Both the position numbers and the translations under genes were made by a program. DNA of 64,000 nucleotides, taken from the NCBI GenBank assembly GCA_947644305.1, contig CANRYS010000004.1:100315-164314 (forward strand), read 5' to 3'. Shown here piece by piece: positions 42,644 to 52,330 of the stretch (position 1 is the stretch's first letter; each line of letters starts with the position of its first letter). The notes beneath the pieces are model-generated. The model worked only from the letters and a program-made list of their open reading frames with translations. It was not told the origin of the DNA and ran no database searches. Source of the DNA: an uncultured Roseburia sp. (GTDB lineage: Bacteria > Bacillota > Clostridia > Lachnospirales > Lachnospiraceae).

Positions 42644-43269
42644 ATCCCCTCCAGTTTATCTGCCATCTGCTCCGCTGCTGCCGTAATGTCCTTTGCTCCG
42701 ATCACGGCAGAGATCACCGCCACACCATCCACACCGGTTCCCTGGAGTTTTTCCACGTTTCCGTGGTTTACGCCGCCTATAGCCACCATCGGGATCTTTA
42801 CGGCGTTTCTTATTTTCGTAAGTTCCTCTATAGATACATGATGGGTGTCTGCTTTGGTAGATGTGCCAAACACATCTCCCACACCGATGTAGTCTGCACC
42901 ATCTTTTTGAGCCTGAAGTGCCAGCTCCGCATTGTAGGCGGATACCCCGATGATCTTATCCTGACCGAGAAGTTCTCTGGCCGTCACAGCCGGAATATCC
43001 TTCTGGCCCAGATGAACCCCGTCTGCATCCACTGCCAGAGCAATATCGATGCGGTCGTTGATGATAAGTGGGATCTCATAGGCGTCTGTCACTTCTTTTA
43101 CACTATGGGCGATCTCCAGAAATTCTCTGCCGGAACAGTCTTTTTCCCGTAACTGGACAACCGTCGCTCCCCCTTTGATGGCAAGCTCCACCGCCTCTTC
43201 AATAGAATCTGTTGTCATAAGATCTCTGTCCGTACAGAGATAAAGAGTATAATCCACTCGTGGTTTCAT
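42634..43269 (-). CDS. thiE: thiamine-phosphate synthase
   Basis: TIM-barrel enzyme of 211 residues that joins HMP-diphosphate and thiazole phosphate to thiamine phosphate. Motifs: VVQLREKDCSGREFLEIA, LIINDRIDIALAVDADGVHLGQKD and a phosphate-binding GVGDVFGTSTK with AIGGVN near the end. AAGGAG supports the ATG at 43269, eight bases after the CBS gene stop. It is the last gene of the long minus-strand unit. No TPP riboswitch is visible upstream, and no other thi gene is in the window. Confidence 0.95.
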   Translation of the reverse strand: MKPRVDYTLYLCTDRDLMTTDSIEEAVELAIKGGATVVQLREKDCSGREFLEIAHSVKEVTDAYEIPLIINDRIDIALAVDADGVHLGQKDIPAVTARELLGQDKIIGVSAYNAELALQAQKDGADYIGVGDVFGTSTKADTHHVSIEELTKIRNAVKIPMVAIGGVNHGNVEKLQGTGVDGVAVISAVIGAKDITAAAEQMADKLEGIKR

Positions 43270-43277
43270 ATGCTGTG

Positions 43278-43709
43278 TCACTCCTTTTCCTCCACCTTTT
43301 TCTTTAATTCCAGTATCCGGTCCCTGAAATGCTTAATGACAGATCGTCTGGTAATGATGCCCACAAACAAACCGCGGTCGTCCACCACCGGAACAAAGTT
43401 CTGATTGAGTACACGCTCAAGCAGATCCTCTACGGTGGCACTGACCTTCACCGGATGATTCCAGTCCTTTCGCAAAATATCCCGCACCAGTTCCTCATCC
43501 AGATGTTTCAGGTCACCTTCATTGTTACGAAAAATCCCCCGCAAAAAATCTCCCTCATTGATAGTACCCACATAATACCCCTCATGGGACAGTACCGGGG
43601 AAGCCGTATAACTGTGGCTGCGCATCTTTTCGAGACCCTGTCTAATGGTATCGTCATCATATAAGTAAGAAACTGATTTTTTCGGTTTTAACAAAAAAAG
43701 TATATTCAT
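43278..43709 (-). CDS. tandem CBS-domain protein
   Basis: Protein of 143 residues with two CBS motifs (about 10-65, GLEKMRSHSYTASPVLSHEGYYVGTINEGDFL, and about 80-132, VEDLLERVLNQNFVPVVDDRGLFVGIITRRSVIKHF) and a charged tail. Such stand-alone CBS pairs bind adenine nucleotides and act as sensors, often on a partner protein. GAGGGATG precedes the ATG. It starts 3 nt after the coiled-coil membrane protein gene and ends eight bases ahead of thiE, so it could serve the five-gene system upstream. Confidence 0.9.
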   Translation of the reverse strand: MNILFLLKPKKSVSYLYDDDTIRQGLEKMRSHSYTASPVLSHEGYYVGTINEGDFLRGIFRNNEGDLKHLDEELVRDILRKDWNHPVKVSATVEDLLERVLNQNFVPVVDDRGLFVGIITRRSVIKHFRDRILELKKKVEEKE

Positions 43710-43712
43710 GCT

Positions 43713-44945
43713 TCATCCCTCCACTTCCCTGTTATTCAACATAGTTTCAATTTCCTGAGCGTATTCTGGTTTTTTGTTTTGGATCCGTTCCAGCTCCTGG
43801 ATAAAATCCTGCATGATCCCATTGTTATAATCGATCTGGGCCCGGAGTTTCTGACGCTGTTCATTGAGCTCGTGCCGGACCTCCACCATCTCTCTCGGAT
43901 CCACGATGGCATTCGCCCTGCCAAGCCAAAGATCTCGGTCTTTGATACCCAGTTTCGTCAGTTCCGTCAGAAGAATCTCATTTTTTTCGTTGAGAAGAAA
44001 GGCATCTTCCCGCTGTCTCGCCCACTCACGTTTTGCCTTGCGGTACTGGTCGTAAACAAATTCCAGTTCCGTCACATTCCGCACCCGGTATTTGGTACAC
44101 ATATAATCAATGGTCCTTGTGTTATTCACATACTTAATCCTGACCCTGTTAGAAAACGAGATAGCACGGTTGCATCTTCTCTCGGTGAGAACCATATCTC
44201 TTCGGTTTTTTCTGGCCTCAATAACGATAATGAGTGTCACCACAAAGGCAAATGCAGCCGTGGCGATAAAAGGTACACGGATATCGGTCTCAAATACCAC
44301 CAGTATCGTCACAAGCAGGATTCCAAATAACGCCAGCATAAACCCAAGCACCTTGCTTACCAACTGCAGTGTGCTCTGCTTTCGGATGATATCTCTCTTA
44401 TCCCTCAGCAGCATCCTTTTTTCCCCGTCCAACTGCCGCATATCGTGTTTGATCTTGATCTGATAATCCTCAAATTCCTTTAATTTTGAGATATCATCTT
44501 CTACCTTCGGCTCAAAATTTTCCATGGCCGCCCTCTGGGCGTCTGTAAATTTATAACGTCGTCCCTTTCGTTTTTCCCGTTCTGCCGTCAGTTCCACAAT
44601 GGCAGACGCCGTATCCTTCAACACCGTTTTCTCTTCTTCTAATGCCTGGTCCATCAGTTGGATATCTTTCAGATAAGAAGTCACCTGCCCATATTCTACC
44701 TTGATCTCCCCGCACTGCCGCTTCGCCTCCCGGATTCCATCGTATAATCTCTGAATATAATCCAATCGAATCGACTTATTGGTTAAATCAACTTTCTCTT
44801 TTTCCAGCTTGATCTGCTCTGGCATGACTTCCAGATCTTTCTCCACACCTTCCGCCTCTGTCCCATTTTCTATTTCAGATTCTGCTGCCGGCTGTTGATC
44901 TCCCTCTTCTTTTTTCTTACTGCGAAACAATCGGAATCCCATCAT
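43713..44945 (-). CDS. two-TM coiled-coil protein of the five-gene cluster
   Basis: Protein of about 410 residues. An acidic N-terminus (about 12-45) leads to a long charged helical stretch with coiled-coil character (about 45-195), two adjacent membrane segments (about 197-218 and 223-245), then a second helical/coiled-coil region (about 245-405). Both ends would face the cytoplasm. The start (ATG 44945, or 44942) overlaps the upstream TPR-like gene by about 29 nt, with GGGGG ahead, so the two are coupled. No characterised family recognised. Its shape suggests a membrane scaffold for the Hsp70-like partner. Confidence 0.7.
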   Translation of the reverse strand: MMGFRLFRSKKKEEGDQQPAAESEIENGTEAEGVEKDLEVMPEQIKLEKEKVDLTNKSIRLDYIQRLYDGIREAKRQCGEIKVEYGQVTSYLKDIQLMDQALEEEKTVLKDTASAIVELTAEREKRKGRRYKFTDAQRAAMENFEPKVEDDISKLKEFEDYQIKIKHDMRQLDGEKRMLLRDKRDIIRKQSTLQLVSKVLGFMLALFGILLVTILVVFETDIRVPFIATAAFAFVVTLIIVIEARKNRRDMVLTERRCNRAISFSNRVRIKYVNNTRTIDYMCTKYRVRNVTELEFVYDQYRKAKREWARQREDAFLLNEKNEILLTELTKLGIKDRDLWLGRANAIVDPREMVEVRHELNEQRQKLRAQIDYNNGIMQDFIQELERIQNKKPEYAQEIETMLNNREVEG

Positions 44946-45720
44946 TTACACCCCCATCTAAATAAGCTGACCGAAGCTCATTTTTACAGCGGCTGATAAA
45001 CTCCTCCTCACCACCGTCATCCTTCCCCTCGGTTTGCGCATCGATATAATTCTGTCTTAATTGTGCTAATTCTTCTTCGGTCTTTCCAAAAGAACTACCC
45101 TCTTGTGCAAACAGCTCTTCCTGTCCATTGAGCAGCAGTGCGTACAAATACTGTTGAAGGGACTGTTCCTTATGATTTCTGGCATACGCTTCCTTGAATC
45201 CATTCGCAGCCTCCCGGAAGGAGGATACGTGAAACAGAGCGATTGCCTGATTATGCAGTAGATTCCCATACTCCTCCGTGGAAAACTGTTCTGCCATCTC
45301 TCCGTAGAGAAGCTGTTTATACTCCAGTAGGCTCTTGCCATACTTGCCGGCGCGAAGATAATAATCCGCCTTAATCTTGTTCTTCTCATGGGCCGGGAGA
45401 TTTTCAATCCTCTTCATCACCGTTACTAGCTGTAAGATCTCCTCTTCCTTGTAATAATCGCAGGAGCACATCAACGTAACTACCAGATCTTTGAGATCGT
45501 TCTTTCTCTGGAGCAGCACGTGCATTTTTTCCGCCAGCGCCTCCAGCCCTGCCTGCTCACAGAGCCATTTCACTAGCTTTTCGTCAAAAAACTCTTCCGT
45601 CACACTGTATATGTGATGGTGCATATAATAACAGAGTTCCTCCAGCGAATACACCGGCGTCTCTGAGATGGGGATGATATAAGGCTCCTTTGCCAATTCT
45701 CCCTTGCACAAAATAAACAT
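44917..45720 (-). CDS. TPR-like helical protein of the five-gene cluster
   Basis: Soluble protein of 267 residues, no signal or TM. The middle part (about 115-205) reads as helical pairs with TPR character: KADYYLRAGKYGKSLLEYKQLL, then GNLLHNQAIALFHVSSFREA. The C-terminal quarter is acidic (TEGKDDGGEEEF). AAAGGAAG precedes the ATG. It begins 13 nt after the actin/Hsp70-like gene and overlaps the coiled-coil gene. TPR proteins often act as co-chaperones of Hsp70; that role here is inference. Confidence 0.7.
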   Translation of the reverse strand: MFILCKGELAKEPYIIPISETPVYSLEELCYYMHHHIYSVTEEFFDEKLVKWLCEQAGLEALAEKMHVLLQRKNDLKDLVVTLMCSCDYYKEEEILQLVTVMKRIENLPAHEKNKIKADYYLRAGKYGKSLLEYKQLLYGEMAEQFSTEEYGNLLHNQAIALFHVSSFREAANGFKEAYARNHKEQSLQQYLYALLLNGQEELFAQEGSSFGKTEEELAQLRQNYIDAQTEGKDDGGEEEFISRCKNELRSAYLDGGVNDGIPIVSQ

Positions 45721-45733
45721 TTAATCGCTTCCT

Positions 45734-46942
45734 TTATTCAATCGTGATGGTCTTTTCCCAGATCCGGCAGGAAGATGGAAAAAAATCTCCAAAGCCCTTG
45801 TCTCTGACTGTGACAATGCATTTCTCCTTCCCAGCAAATCTCAGTTGCAGACCGATCCTCGCCCTTCTGTCTGTCCTTCCAGGGATTCCTTCCATCGGGA
45901 TACATTGTTTCATCCGATCTTTTGTCCGCATGTTCTTTACATTCAGTTCCAGTTCCCTGTCCCCGTCGGGAATCAGGTCGATCTCATGGTCAATCTGATA
46001 CCAGGGAGTCCCCGCCCTGGCAAGGAGAATTTCCTGTGGCTTCCCGTCGGCATAAACATTCATGGAAATATTGACTTCCACCGTATCCTCATCCAGATAC
46101 ACGAATTCATCTAGCCTTCGTTCCTCTGACATTTCCCTGGCACAATAACAGGCTCCGCTCACATACAGATTATCTCCCTGAAACAGATGGCGTCCCACAC
46201 AGAGCTTTTTCATCACCGCTCTGGCGAAGCCCCCCTCAAACCCGGTGCCCGTCATATAAAGAGTCGTGATGATCTTCCCATGGATGGCGCCTTGGACCAT
46301 CCCCTCAAAGACCGCATTCTTTTCCTCTTCGGTGCTGCCCTTCTCCTGAAATATTGGAATATAGTCGCTATAATCCCTCTCTTCCACGGTGGCCAGCATC
46401 GGCCGCTTATAACGGTCCGTCTCCATCTGAAGATACATCAGTCTGTCCCTCGTATAGTCAAATACACCTACCTGATTGATCCATAACTCTTTCTTCTGAC
46501 TCAGCACATAATAGATAAAGCTTTGACGACGGTCAATGACCATCGCGCGATCCCGGTGAATCCCGATCTTCGACAACGCCTGGTAAATAATTCCGATCAA
46601 CTGATAATCCCGGTACTCCGTGGTGACCACCAACTGCCGTATGGATTCGTTGGGATACCTTTTCCGCGTCTTAGACAGTATCTTGCGAAAAAATGTAGCC
46701 AGGATGTTTACCGGATCTGTCTCTCTACCTGCTGCCATCACTGGCTCCTGGCGGTGGATCTTCGCCAGAAATCCCTCTATATACTCTTTAGTTCCCGGAA
46801 TCGCCACCCTGGTAGGATAATCAATCCCATTCTCATCTCCAGACTTCAATACCTCCGGTTCCTGAAGCATCGGTCCCAGAACCGCGATCTGGGAAATATC
46901 ATTTCTAATATCCAAGCCTACATACAGCCTTCGCTGGCTCAT
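45734..46942 (-). CDS. actin/Hsp70-fold protein of unknown function (DUF5716-like)
   Basis: Protein of 402 residues with an actin/Hsp70-type ATPase core. Phosphate-1-like GLDIRND is at 9-15, a degenerate phosphate-2-like FDYTRDRL at 161-168, the adenosine-type TGTGFEGGF at 231-239, and GDNLYVSGACYCA at 256-268 resembles the end of the Hsp70 nucleotide domain. The C-terminal 130 residues are beta-rich (VEVNISMNVYADG and later strands), like an Hsp70 substrate domain. From memory it resembles the clostridial DUF5716 family; this needs a search. GAAAGG precedes the ATG. It sits between a huge beta/helical protein and a TPR-like protein. Confidence 0.75.
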   Translation of the reverse strand: MSQRRLYVGLDIRNDISQIAVLGPMLQEPEVLKSGDENGIDYPTRVAIPGTKEYIEGFLAKIHRQEPVMAAGRETDPVNILATFFRKILSKTRKRYPNESIRQLVVTTEYRDYQLIGIIYQALSKIGIHRDRAMVIDRRQSFIYYVLSQKKELWINQVGVFDYTRDRLMYLQMETDRYKRPMLATVEERDYSDYIPIFQEKGSTEEEKNAVFEGMVQGAIHGKIITTLYMTGTGFEGGFARAVMKKLCVGRHLFQGDNLYVSGACYCAREMSEERRLDEFVYLDEDTVEVNISMNVYADGKPQEILLARAGTPWYQIDHEIDLIPDGDRELELNVKNMRTKDRMKQCIPMEGIPGRTDRRARIGLQLRFAGKEKCIVTVRDKGFGDFFPSSCRIWEKTITIE

Positions 46943-47023
46943 AGCTAATCAAACCTTTCCAATCTTTCTCACATGCCGCTTTTCATAGCAGCACCTGCCT
47001 TAGCTCAACAGCGCGAATTTAAA

Positions 47024-50000
47024 CTAAAGTGGAACAAACAACTTCCCAGAGATCTCCTGCATGGATCGATACTTTCGGATCAGTTGGCGAAGCACTTCAT
47101 CCTCCCCATTCTCCCGCGCCTGGATCATGCGGTTCACCAGCTCATAAAAAGCGGCTGCCTCCTGTCCCGATTCCTCCCCAAAAATCTCCTCATCCGCCCG
47201 GATCACTCCCTGTCGGACAGGGCGAGGTTCTCTCCCGGCAAAAATTTGATAATGAACTGTCTCTCCCCGGAATAATAAGGTCTCATATACATAGATATCC
47301 TCGAATACCGGCTTCATCTGACAGATATCTTTTTCCCCGTCCTCATAAGAGAGCTCGATATAGATGTCTTTACTGCGGGAATAATACATCTGGATGATGC
47401 TCCCATGAAGTACCGCAAAAGGAACCTCCACTTTGCCGACAAATCCCTTCATAAAAGAAAATATTCTGCCAGTAGAAGCATAATGGGACAGATGATACTC
47501 GATGTACTCCCTCTCTGCCTCTGTGTATTCATTCTTTTGGGAATAATAGCGCAGAGATGCCAGTATCATACTCTGATTCTCCTCGGAGAGCCCTTCTTTG
47601 CGGATCTTCTCCCAGATCCCCTCCGGCATCTGCCACCTCTCCGTCAGATACCCATAGGAAATGCCACCCAAAAAAGCTTTTACAAGAATCCGGTTTGCCC
47701 CATACTCATAATAATCAACGAAGATATCCGCGTATTTTTCCAGATTATCTTCCACAAACAGAGCCTGACCCAGAAGCCGTTCCGTCCCACCGTCCGATAT
47801 CTCCGCCCCGTTCTTCCTGGCGGTCTGATATATGTCAAAAAGCAAAGAAATGCTTCCCATATAAAAATCTACCAGATAAGAAAGAGTCTCATTGTTTTTT
47901 ATGCCTCTCTGGTATAGGAAACTGCAGAGTTTCATATAATACGGTTCGAAGCGCTCCCGGTCCTCCTCCAGCTTCCAGGTGATCAAAAGCAAAAGAAGTT
48001 TCAGGCTGCAGCCAGTGATCTCATACTTTTTCAGTGCGCTCAGCGCCTCATCCTTCCATTCGTACTGAATCATCGTCTGCAAGATCCCCGCGCGTCTTTC
48101 CTGGGTCAGATAACGGAAATCGATGCCGCGAATCACCTCTTCTAGCAGCAGTTCCTCGCCGATGGCTTTATAATAGTCATAGAGAATGAGCAGGGTTTTC
48201 TGTCTGTATTCCACGCCAGGCACCTGACGACGGATCATGGTGTGCAGGAGAATGGCATCCTTGGCCCCGATATCCTTCTTTTTCAATATCTCAGAAAATA
48301 AATACAGCAGAAGCACCGGATTGTCGGAACCATTTTCGTAGCAGCCCTGTGCCATACAATCCAGATTTAATATCTTTGTCAAGGTGTAAGGCACTGAATC
48401 CCCATGATAATAACCGTTCTTATCTACGAAATACAATTTATAATTTGCTGTTCCAATACTGACATCTGCCTCTCCATTGACGAGATTATAAACCATCTCC
48501 CCTCCGCCCTCATCATGAAGGACTACCACCCGTTCCATATTCTTATTATGGCAGTGAAGCCGGTGGACAAACAAAACCCCTGGCAGCTCTCTGGCGATCC
48601 GGTCTTTACAATTGTCCACACTGAAAAATTCCTCATACAGCACCGCCAGTTCTGGACTTATGTGATGATCATACAGTTGTCGGAGCGTATACTCCTGCAT
48701 CGCCTCATGATAACTCTGGTAATACTCTGGATACCTTTCCTGGTTCCTGACAATACTTGCATAAAGCCCGGCCCGAACGGAATCCCTTAAATGATTCTCA
48801 TACTGAAAATAAGTCGCCACCACTGGCAGAGCTTCATCATAACACGCCTTGTCCATAGTGTACATATAGTATTCAAAAAGCTCCGTCAGGCGCAATCTCC
48901 TCTCCACCCCAAGGCGAAACCATTTAAAATATCTGGCCTCCAGCTTTTCCGTCCGAATCATCAGAGCACAGATACATTGAAGAGTGTCCTCATTGCCATA
49001 TACCTCATAACAGTCCTGCAGCACAGACAGGAGCGCAGGAGTGCATCTCTTCTGGCGCACCGCCAAAAAAGATACTGCCATCGCCAGATCCTCGGTAATT
49101 AAATCGTGCCTTAACCCAAATCTCAGTGCTCCTATTCTACTGCTGTCCAATTTTCTCAGGAATTCCGGTTCCTGCAACATCAGTAACATTCGGTATAAAT
49201 GCAGATAGGGACTAACTGCCCCCTCCTTCCAAAGCAAGTCCAGCTCCTCCATCAAACTCTGGGAATTGCCCTGAAAATACCCCAGCCGCTCCAACATAAC
49301 GAGAAGACGCCAGTGATGGCAGCCGTTGTCATAATATTCCCTGATCCTTCGGCACAGCTCACTTTTTTCCTCAAGGGAACCCAGGGCGAGACACCGTATA
49401 TACATTGTGGTCAGATAACAGAACACCTTTCTCACGTCGTCTCCCAGAGCCGGCGCCGGCATCCCTGTCACCGCATTGACAAAAGCAGACATTTTCCTCT
49501 CTTCTCCGGTCAAAACTGCCATGTAACCCTCCAAGAGAACATCGTTCCCCTTGCTGAGACTGCCGATGCCTTCCCTGTTCTCTACCAGCACCCGAAGCCA
49601 CTCATCTTTCAAACTGCTGTTCATCATGTACTGAATATGATATTTTGTCAACAACCCAGGCAGCTTGTCCAGGCTGCGCTTCTTCGCCCTCTCTTTCCTT
49701 CCCTGGACCCCGTGAAGTCTCACCCCAATCTCCAGTTTCTGGTACACATTCTCCAGACAGATGACACACCGATGAATCCCCTCTGGAACCTTCGAGGCCT
49801 GAATATGAAAGGCTAATACCGTCTGGTTTTGCAAAAAGTCCTTATTACTGAGACTATTTTTTTCCAATGAAATGTAAGAACTTTTCGTGCTCACCTGGAT
49901 TCCCGCCATTCCCCAACTGTCTAAAGCGATCAGGATCTCACCTTCGATATCTTCGTCCCTGACCTCAAAGGAAATCTGCCTTTTATTCGCCGCAAACCGC

Positions 50001-50566
50001 ACGGGCTTTTTGTCGCCATGAACTACCAAAAACTCTTCCAGCGCCTGCTTTTTTGGATTTTTCAAGGTTAAATTTTGATATAATCTTTTTTCTCCCCATT
50101 CCTTCAGATAAATCTTTTTGAATTTATCATGATAAAAGATGGCGACTGCCTCGTCAAAGTTCTCCCTGGCAAGCTCCACAAATTCTTGATAGGAATGGAT
50201 CTCCCCGTCAGAACTGCGAAGGCATCTCGGCAATACCCGAATCTCATATGGCAGCATATATTCTCCACAGTCTGTCACGATGCAGAGATCTCCCGTCATG
50301 ATCTCCCCCGCTTTTTTATTGGATGCATACACCTTTGCCGTAATTTCATTTTCTCTCCCATCAAAAACTGGCAGAAATTCTATATTGAAATGATCCACCG
50401 CTCCAAATCCCTTGATCTTTGTCCCGGCTGAATTGGACACCGTAAAGGAGGAAGCGGCTTCCCCTCCCTCAACTACTTCCAGCTTCAGACAGTCTATAGA
50501 ACAGACGATCTCAGGCTGCTCATATGTAAATCTACCCTGAGCCAGTGACATGACTTTCTCTCTCAT
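47024..50566 (-). CDS. 1180-residue beta-sandwich and helical-repeat protein (DUF5717-like)
   Basis: Very large soluble protein without signal peptide or TM. Residues about 1-115 and 175-290 look like two beta-sandwich domains (SCLKLEVVEGGEAASSFTVS-like strands). Residues about 295-650 and 760-1000 are helical and repetitive, probably an alpha-solenoid, broken by a short beta patch (about 660-715, VVVLHDEGGGEMVYNLVNGE). A beta domain (about 1010-1110) and a helical end follow. From memory it resembles the clostridial DUF5717 family. GGGGAG precedes the ATG at 50566. It lies 16 nt after the three-TM gene. Its size and repeat nature suggest a scaffold or client-binding platform for the Hsp70-like partner; this is inference. 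Confidence 0.7.
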   Translation of the reverse strand: MREKVMSLAQGRFTYEQPEIVCSIDCLKLEVVEGGEAASSFTVSNSAGTKIKGFGAVDHFNIEFLPVFDGRENEITAKVYASNKKAGEIMTGDLCIVTDCGEYMLPYEIRVLPRCLRSSDGEIHSYQEFVELARENFDEAVAIFYHDKFKKIYLKEWGEKRLYQNLTLKNPKKQALEEFLVVHGDKKPVRFAANKRQISFEVRDEDIEGEILIALDSWGMAGIQVSTKSSYISLEKNSLSNKDFLQNQTVLAFHIQASKVPEGIHRCVICLENVYQKLEIGVRLHGVQGRKERAKKRSLDKLPGLLTKYHIQYMMNSSLKDEWLRVLVENREGIGSLSKGNDVLLEGYMAVLTGEERKMSAFVNAVTGMPAPALGDDVRKVFCYLTTMYIRCLALGSLEEKSELCRRIREYYDNGCHHWRLLVMLERLGYFQGNSQSLMEELDLLWKEGAVSPYLHLYRMLLMLQEPEFLRKLDSSRIGALRFGLRHDLITEDLAMAVSFLAVRQKRCTPALLSVLQDCYEVYGNEDTLQCICALMIRTEKLEARYFKWFRLGVERRLRLTELFEYYMYTMDKACYDEALPVVATYFQYENHLRDSVRAGLYASIVRNQERYPEYYQSYHEAMQEYTLRQLYDHHISPELAVLYEEFFSVDNCKDRIARELPGVLFVHRLHCHNKNMERVVVLHDEGGGEMVYNLVNGEADVSIGTANYKLYFVDKNGYYHGDSVPYTLTKILNLDCMAQGCYENGSDNPVLLLYLFSEILKKKDIGAKDAILLHTMIRRQVPGVEYRQKTLLILYDYYKAIGEELLLEEVIRGIDFRYLTQERRAGILQTMIQYEWKDEALSALKKYEITGCSLKLLLLLITWKLEEDRERFEPYYMKLCSFLYQRGIKNNETLSYLVDFYMGSISLLFDIYQTARKNGAEISDGGTERLLGQALFVEDNLEKYADIFVDYYEYGANRILVKAFLGGISYGYLTERWQMPEGIWEKIRKEGLSEENQSMILASLRYYSQKNEYTEAEREYIEYHLSHYASTGRIFSFMKGFVGKVEVPFAVLHGSIIQMYYSRSKDIYIELSYEDGEKDICQMKPVFEDIYVYETLLFRGETVHYQIFAGREPRPVRQGVIRADEEIFGEESGQEAAAFYELVNRMIQARENGEDEVLRQLIRKYRSMQEISGKLFVPL

Positions 50567-50582
50567 CGCAATTTCTCCCCGG

Positions 50583-51554
50583 TTATGATGATGTTTGCTC
50601 GATGCGTTTGATCAGTGCCTCGATAAAACGCATCTCCATATCGCGACATCCCGTCAGGGAATAACTCCCCACCGCTTTCATCGCCTCCATGGCAATCTGC
50701 AGAGCTGCTCCCTTATCTTTTTTGACAAAATACAGCCAATAGGCGAAAACTCTCTTTATATTCGCCTCCTCATTGCCCTCCATTTTTGCCAGAAATGATG
50801 TTCCATAAAAATGTGCCTTTCCCTCGTTGGGCTGAATGATCACATTGTAAAATACAAATTCACATAAACTGGATATCTCTCCCCGGGACCATTTATCCGG
50901 CACATGATCCTCCATCTCGTCCATGACGTTCCGAAGACTGTCATAATCACCCTGATCCAGAAAATGATAATACAACATGAGAAGATACTTTTTGTAGACG
51001 GATAGATCAGTCAGTTTACCCGTGTAAGCTACCGTCTGGATTTCTAACTCCGCTGGCGCCCTGCCCTCCCGTATCGCCGCATAGCACCGCTCGTACTCAC
51101 GCCTCATAATCCCGGCTGCTCCGCTGTCTGCCTTCTGTTTCTGATTGAATGCCAAAAGCACCATTAGCACAAAAGTATACCCCACCATAACCATGGCCAT
51201 CGACATCGTAAAGATATTTTTCGGCATAAGCTTTGTCCCCCAGATCTGAAAACAGGCTGTCTCTGTAAAAAACAGTGCCACTGCCATAGAAAACGCCCCG
51301 TAGATCAGATTTCTCATCCGTGTATCCTTCGGATCTGTCATACGGCAGCTTATGTAGGGCTGTGGATCACACAGCCCGATAGAAAATCCTTTGTTTTTCT
51401 TACGGATCTTTATCATAAATAATATAAAGTGATCAAATTTAAAATGTAACAATAATCCCCCCACGATTTTGCCAATAGCGGCAGCGATTCCTATGATGAT
51501 ATAACCTGCCAGTGCACCGCCTGCACCTATAAAAAACTGTGCTGCCCCGTCCAT
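50583..51554 (-). CDS. three-TM protein with helical C-terminus, first gene of the cluster
   Basis: Protein of 323 residues. The N-terminal membrane segment (about 5-32) is Gly/Ala-rich (GAGGALAGYIIIGIAAAIGKI). Two further segments lie at about 80-100 and 112-136, and the last 180 residues are cytoplasmic helices with TPR-like spacing (YKKYLLMLYYHFLDQGDYDSL and FVFYNVIIQPNEGKAHFYG). The frame is open to 51656, but AAGGCGG fixes the ATG at 51554. A promoter lies 56 nt upstream. No characterised family recognised. Confidence 0.7.
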   Translation of the reverse strand: MDGAAQFFIGAGGALAGYIIIGIAAAIGKIVGGLLLHFKFDHFILFMIKIRKKNKGFSIGLCDPQPYISCRMTDPKDTRMRNLIYGAFSMAVALFFTETACFQIWGTKLMPKNIFTMSMAMVMVGYTFVLMVLLAFNQKQKADSGAAGIMRREYERCYAAIREGRAPAELEIQTVAYTGKLTDLSVYKKYLLMLYYHFLDQGDYDSLRNVMDEMEDHVPDKWSRGEISSLCEFVFYNVIIQPNEGKAHFYGTSFLAKMEGNEEANIKRVFAYWLYFVKKDKGAALQIAMEAMKAVGSYSLTGCRDMEMRFIEALIKRIEQTSS

Positions 51555-51609
51555 ATATATATCCGCCTTTCTCCGAAAGTCCCCGGATTTACATCCAGAT
51601 TCTATTATA

Positions 51610-51638
51610 ATTGTATATAAATACAGCGGTTTTGTAAA
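51610..51638 (-). promoter_or_regulatory. predicted sigma-A promoter of the five-gene cluster
   Basis: On the minus strand, TTTACA (51633-51638), 17 bp, then TACAAT (51610-51615). It lies just inside the 3' side of the MntP-like gene and fits a transcript running through thiE. Confidence 0.55.
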
Positions 51639-51669
51639 TAGGAAATTCCAGTGCATTCCTTCCTGTACA

Positions 51670-52218
51670 CTACTGCAGCGCTCCCGCCAGTTGCATGACT
51701 CCGATGACAGCTAGGGCGATCCCTGCAAAATAGTGAGAGACTCCGATACATTTTACCCTTTTATCTGCCAGCAGCAAAAATCCATAGGTAAGAATCCCCA
51801 CAACAAAAGGAAATACATACGCTTCTGCCCCCATAGCACACAGACTGAGACCGCCGCAAAATGAATCCGAGGCTAGGACGCCTCCCAACAGAACTCCTTC
51901 CCATGGATCGATGGTCTTAGAGGAATCCGCGTCATAATTCTTTTCTTCCCGGTGGTGATAGACACCCCAGACCGACCGCGCACCGATCACAAACAGCACA
52001 AAACCTCCTGCCATCTGGATGTAGGCCGTATCGATAAAATGCCCCATACCATTTCCCAAAAAAACGGCTGCCATGGATGTGATAGCCGAGACCAGCGCCA
52101 CGATCGCTTTCGTGTACCAGGGGATACGGATGTCCCCCGCCCGGTAAGCAGCCCCCACCGCCCAGGAATCAATGCTGGCGGATAAACCAAGCAATATTAT
52201 TTTGATCACGTTCTCCAA
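51670..52218 (-). CDS. MntP/YtaF family membrane protein
   Basis: Protein of 182 residues with six membrane segments arranged as two repeats. The first repeat has LGLSASIDSWAVGAAYR and the second GVLLGGVLASDSFCGGLSL, the paired acidic-containing TM1/TM4 motifs of the MntP (Mn2+ efflux) and YtaF (sporulation membrane) group. The start is TTG (52216-52218) behind AGGAGAAT; a GTG three codons later is possible. It is divergent from the Ca2+-type ATPase, so both may serve divalent cation export. Confidence 0.8.
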   Translation of the reverse strand: MENVIKIILLGLSASIDSWAVGAAYRAGDIRIPWYTKAIVALVSAITSMAAVFLGNGMGHFIDTAYIQMAGGFVLFVIGARSVWGVYHHREEKNYDADSSKTIDPWEGVLLGGVLASDSFCGGLSLCAMGAEAYVFPFVVGILTYGFLLLADKRVKCIGVSHYFAGIALAVIGVMQLAGALQ

Positions 52219-52330
52219 ATTCTCCTAAAATCCGACTTATTTATTTTATCTTATGATTATCCTGGGGAAAAGTTATAATTCCCGATTTAAAGACATAAAA
52301 ATGATGTAAAACAGATTCGGGACAACAGGG

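Noticed and set aside
42660..43300. TPP riboswitch ahead of thiE
   Set aside because: thiE starts eight bases after the CBS gene and no thi-box sequence is visible; it is read from the upstream operon.
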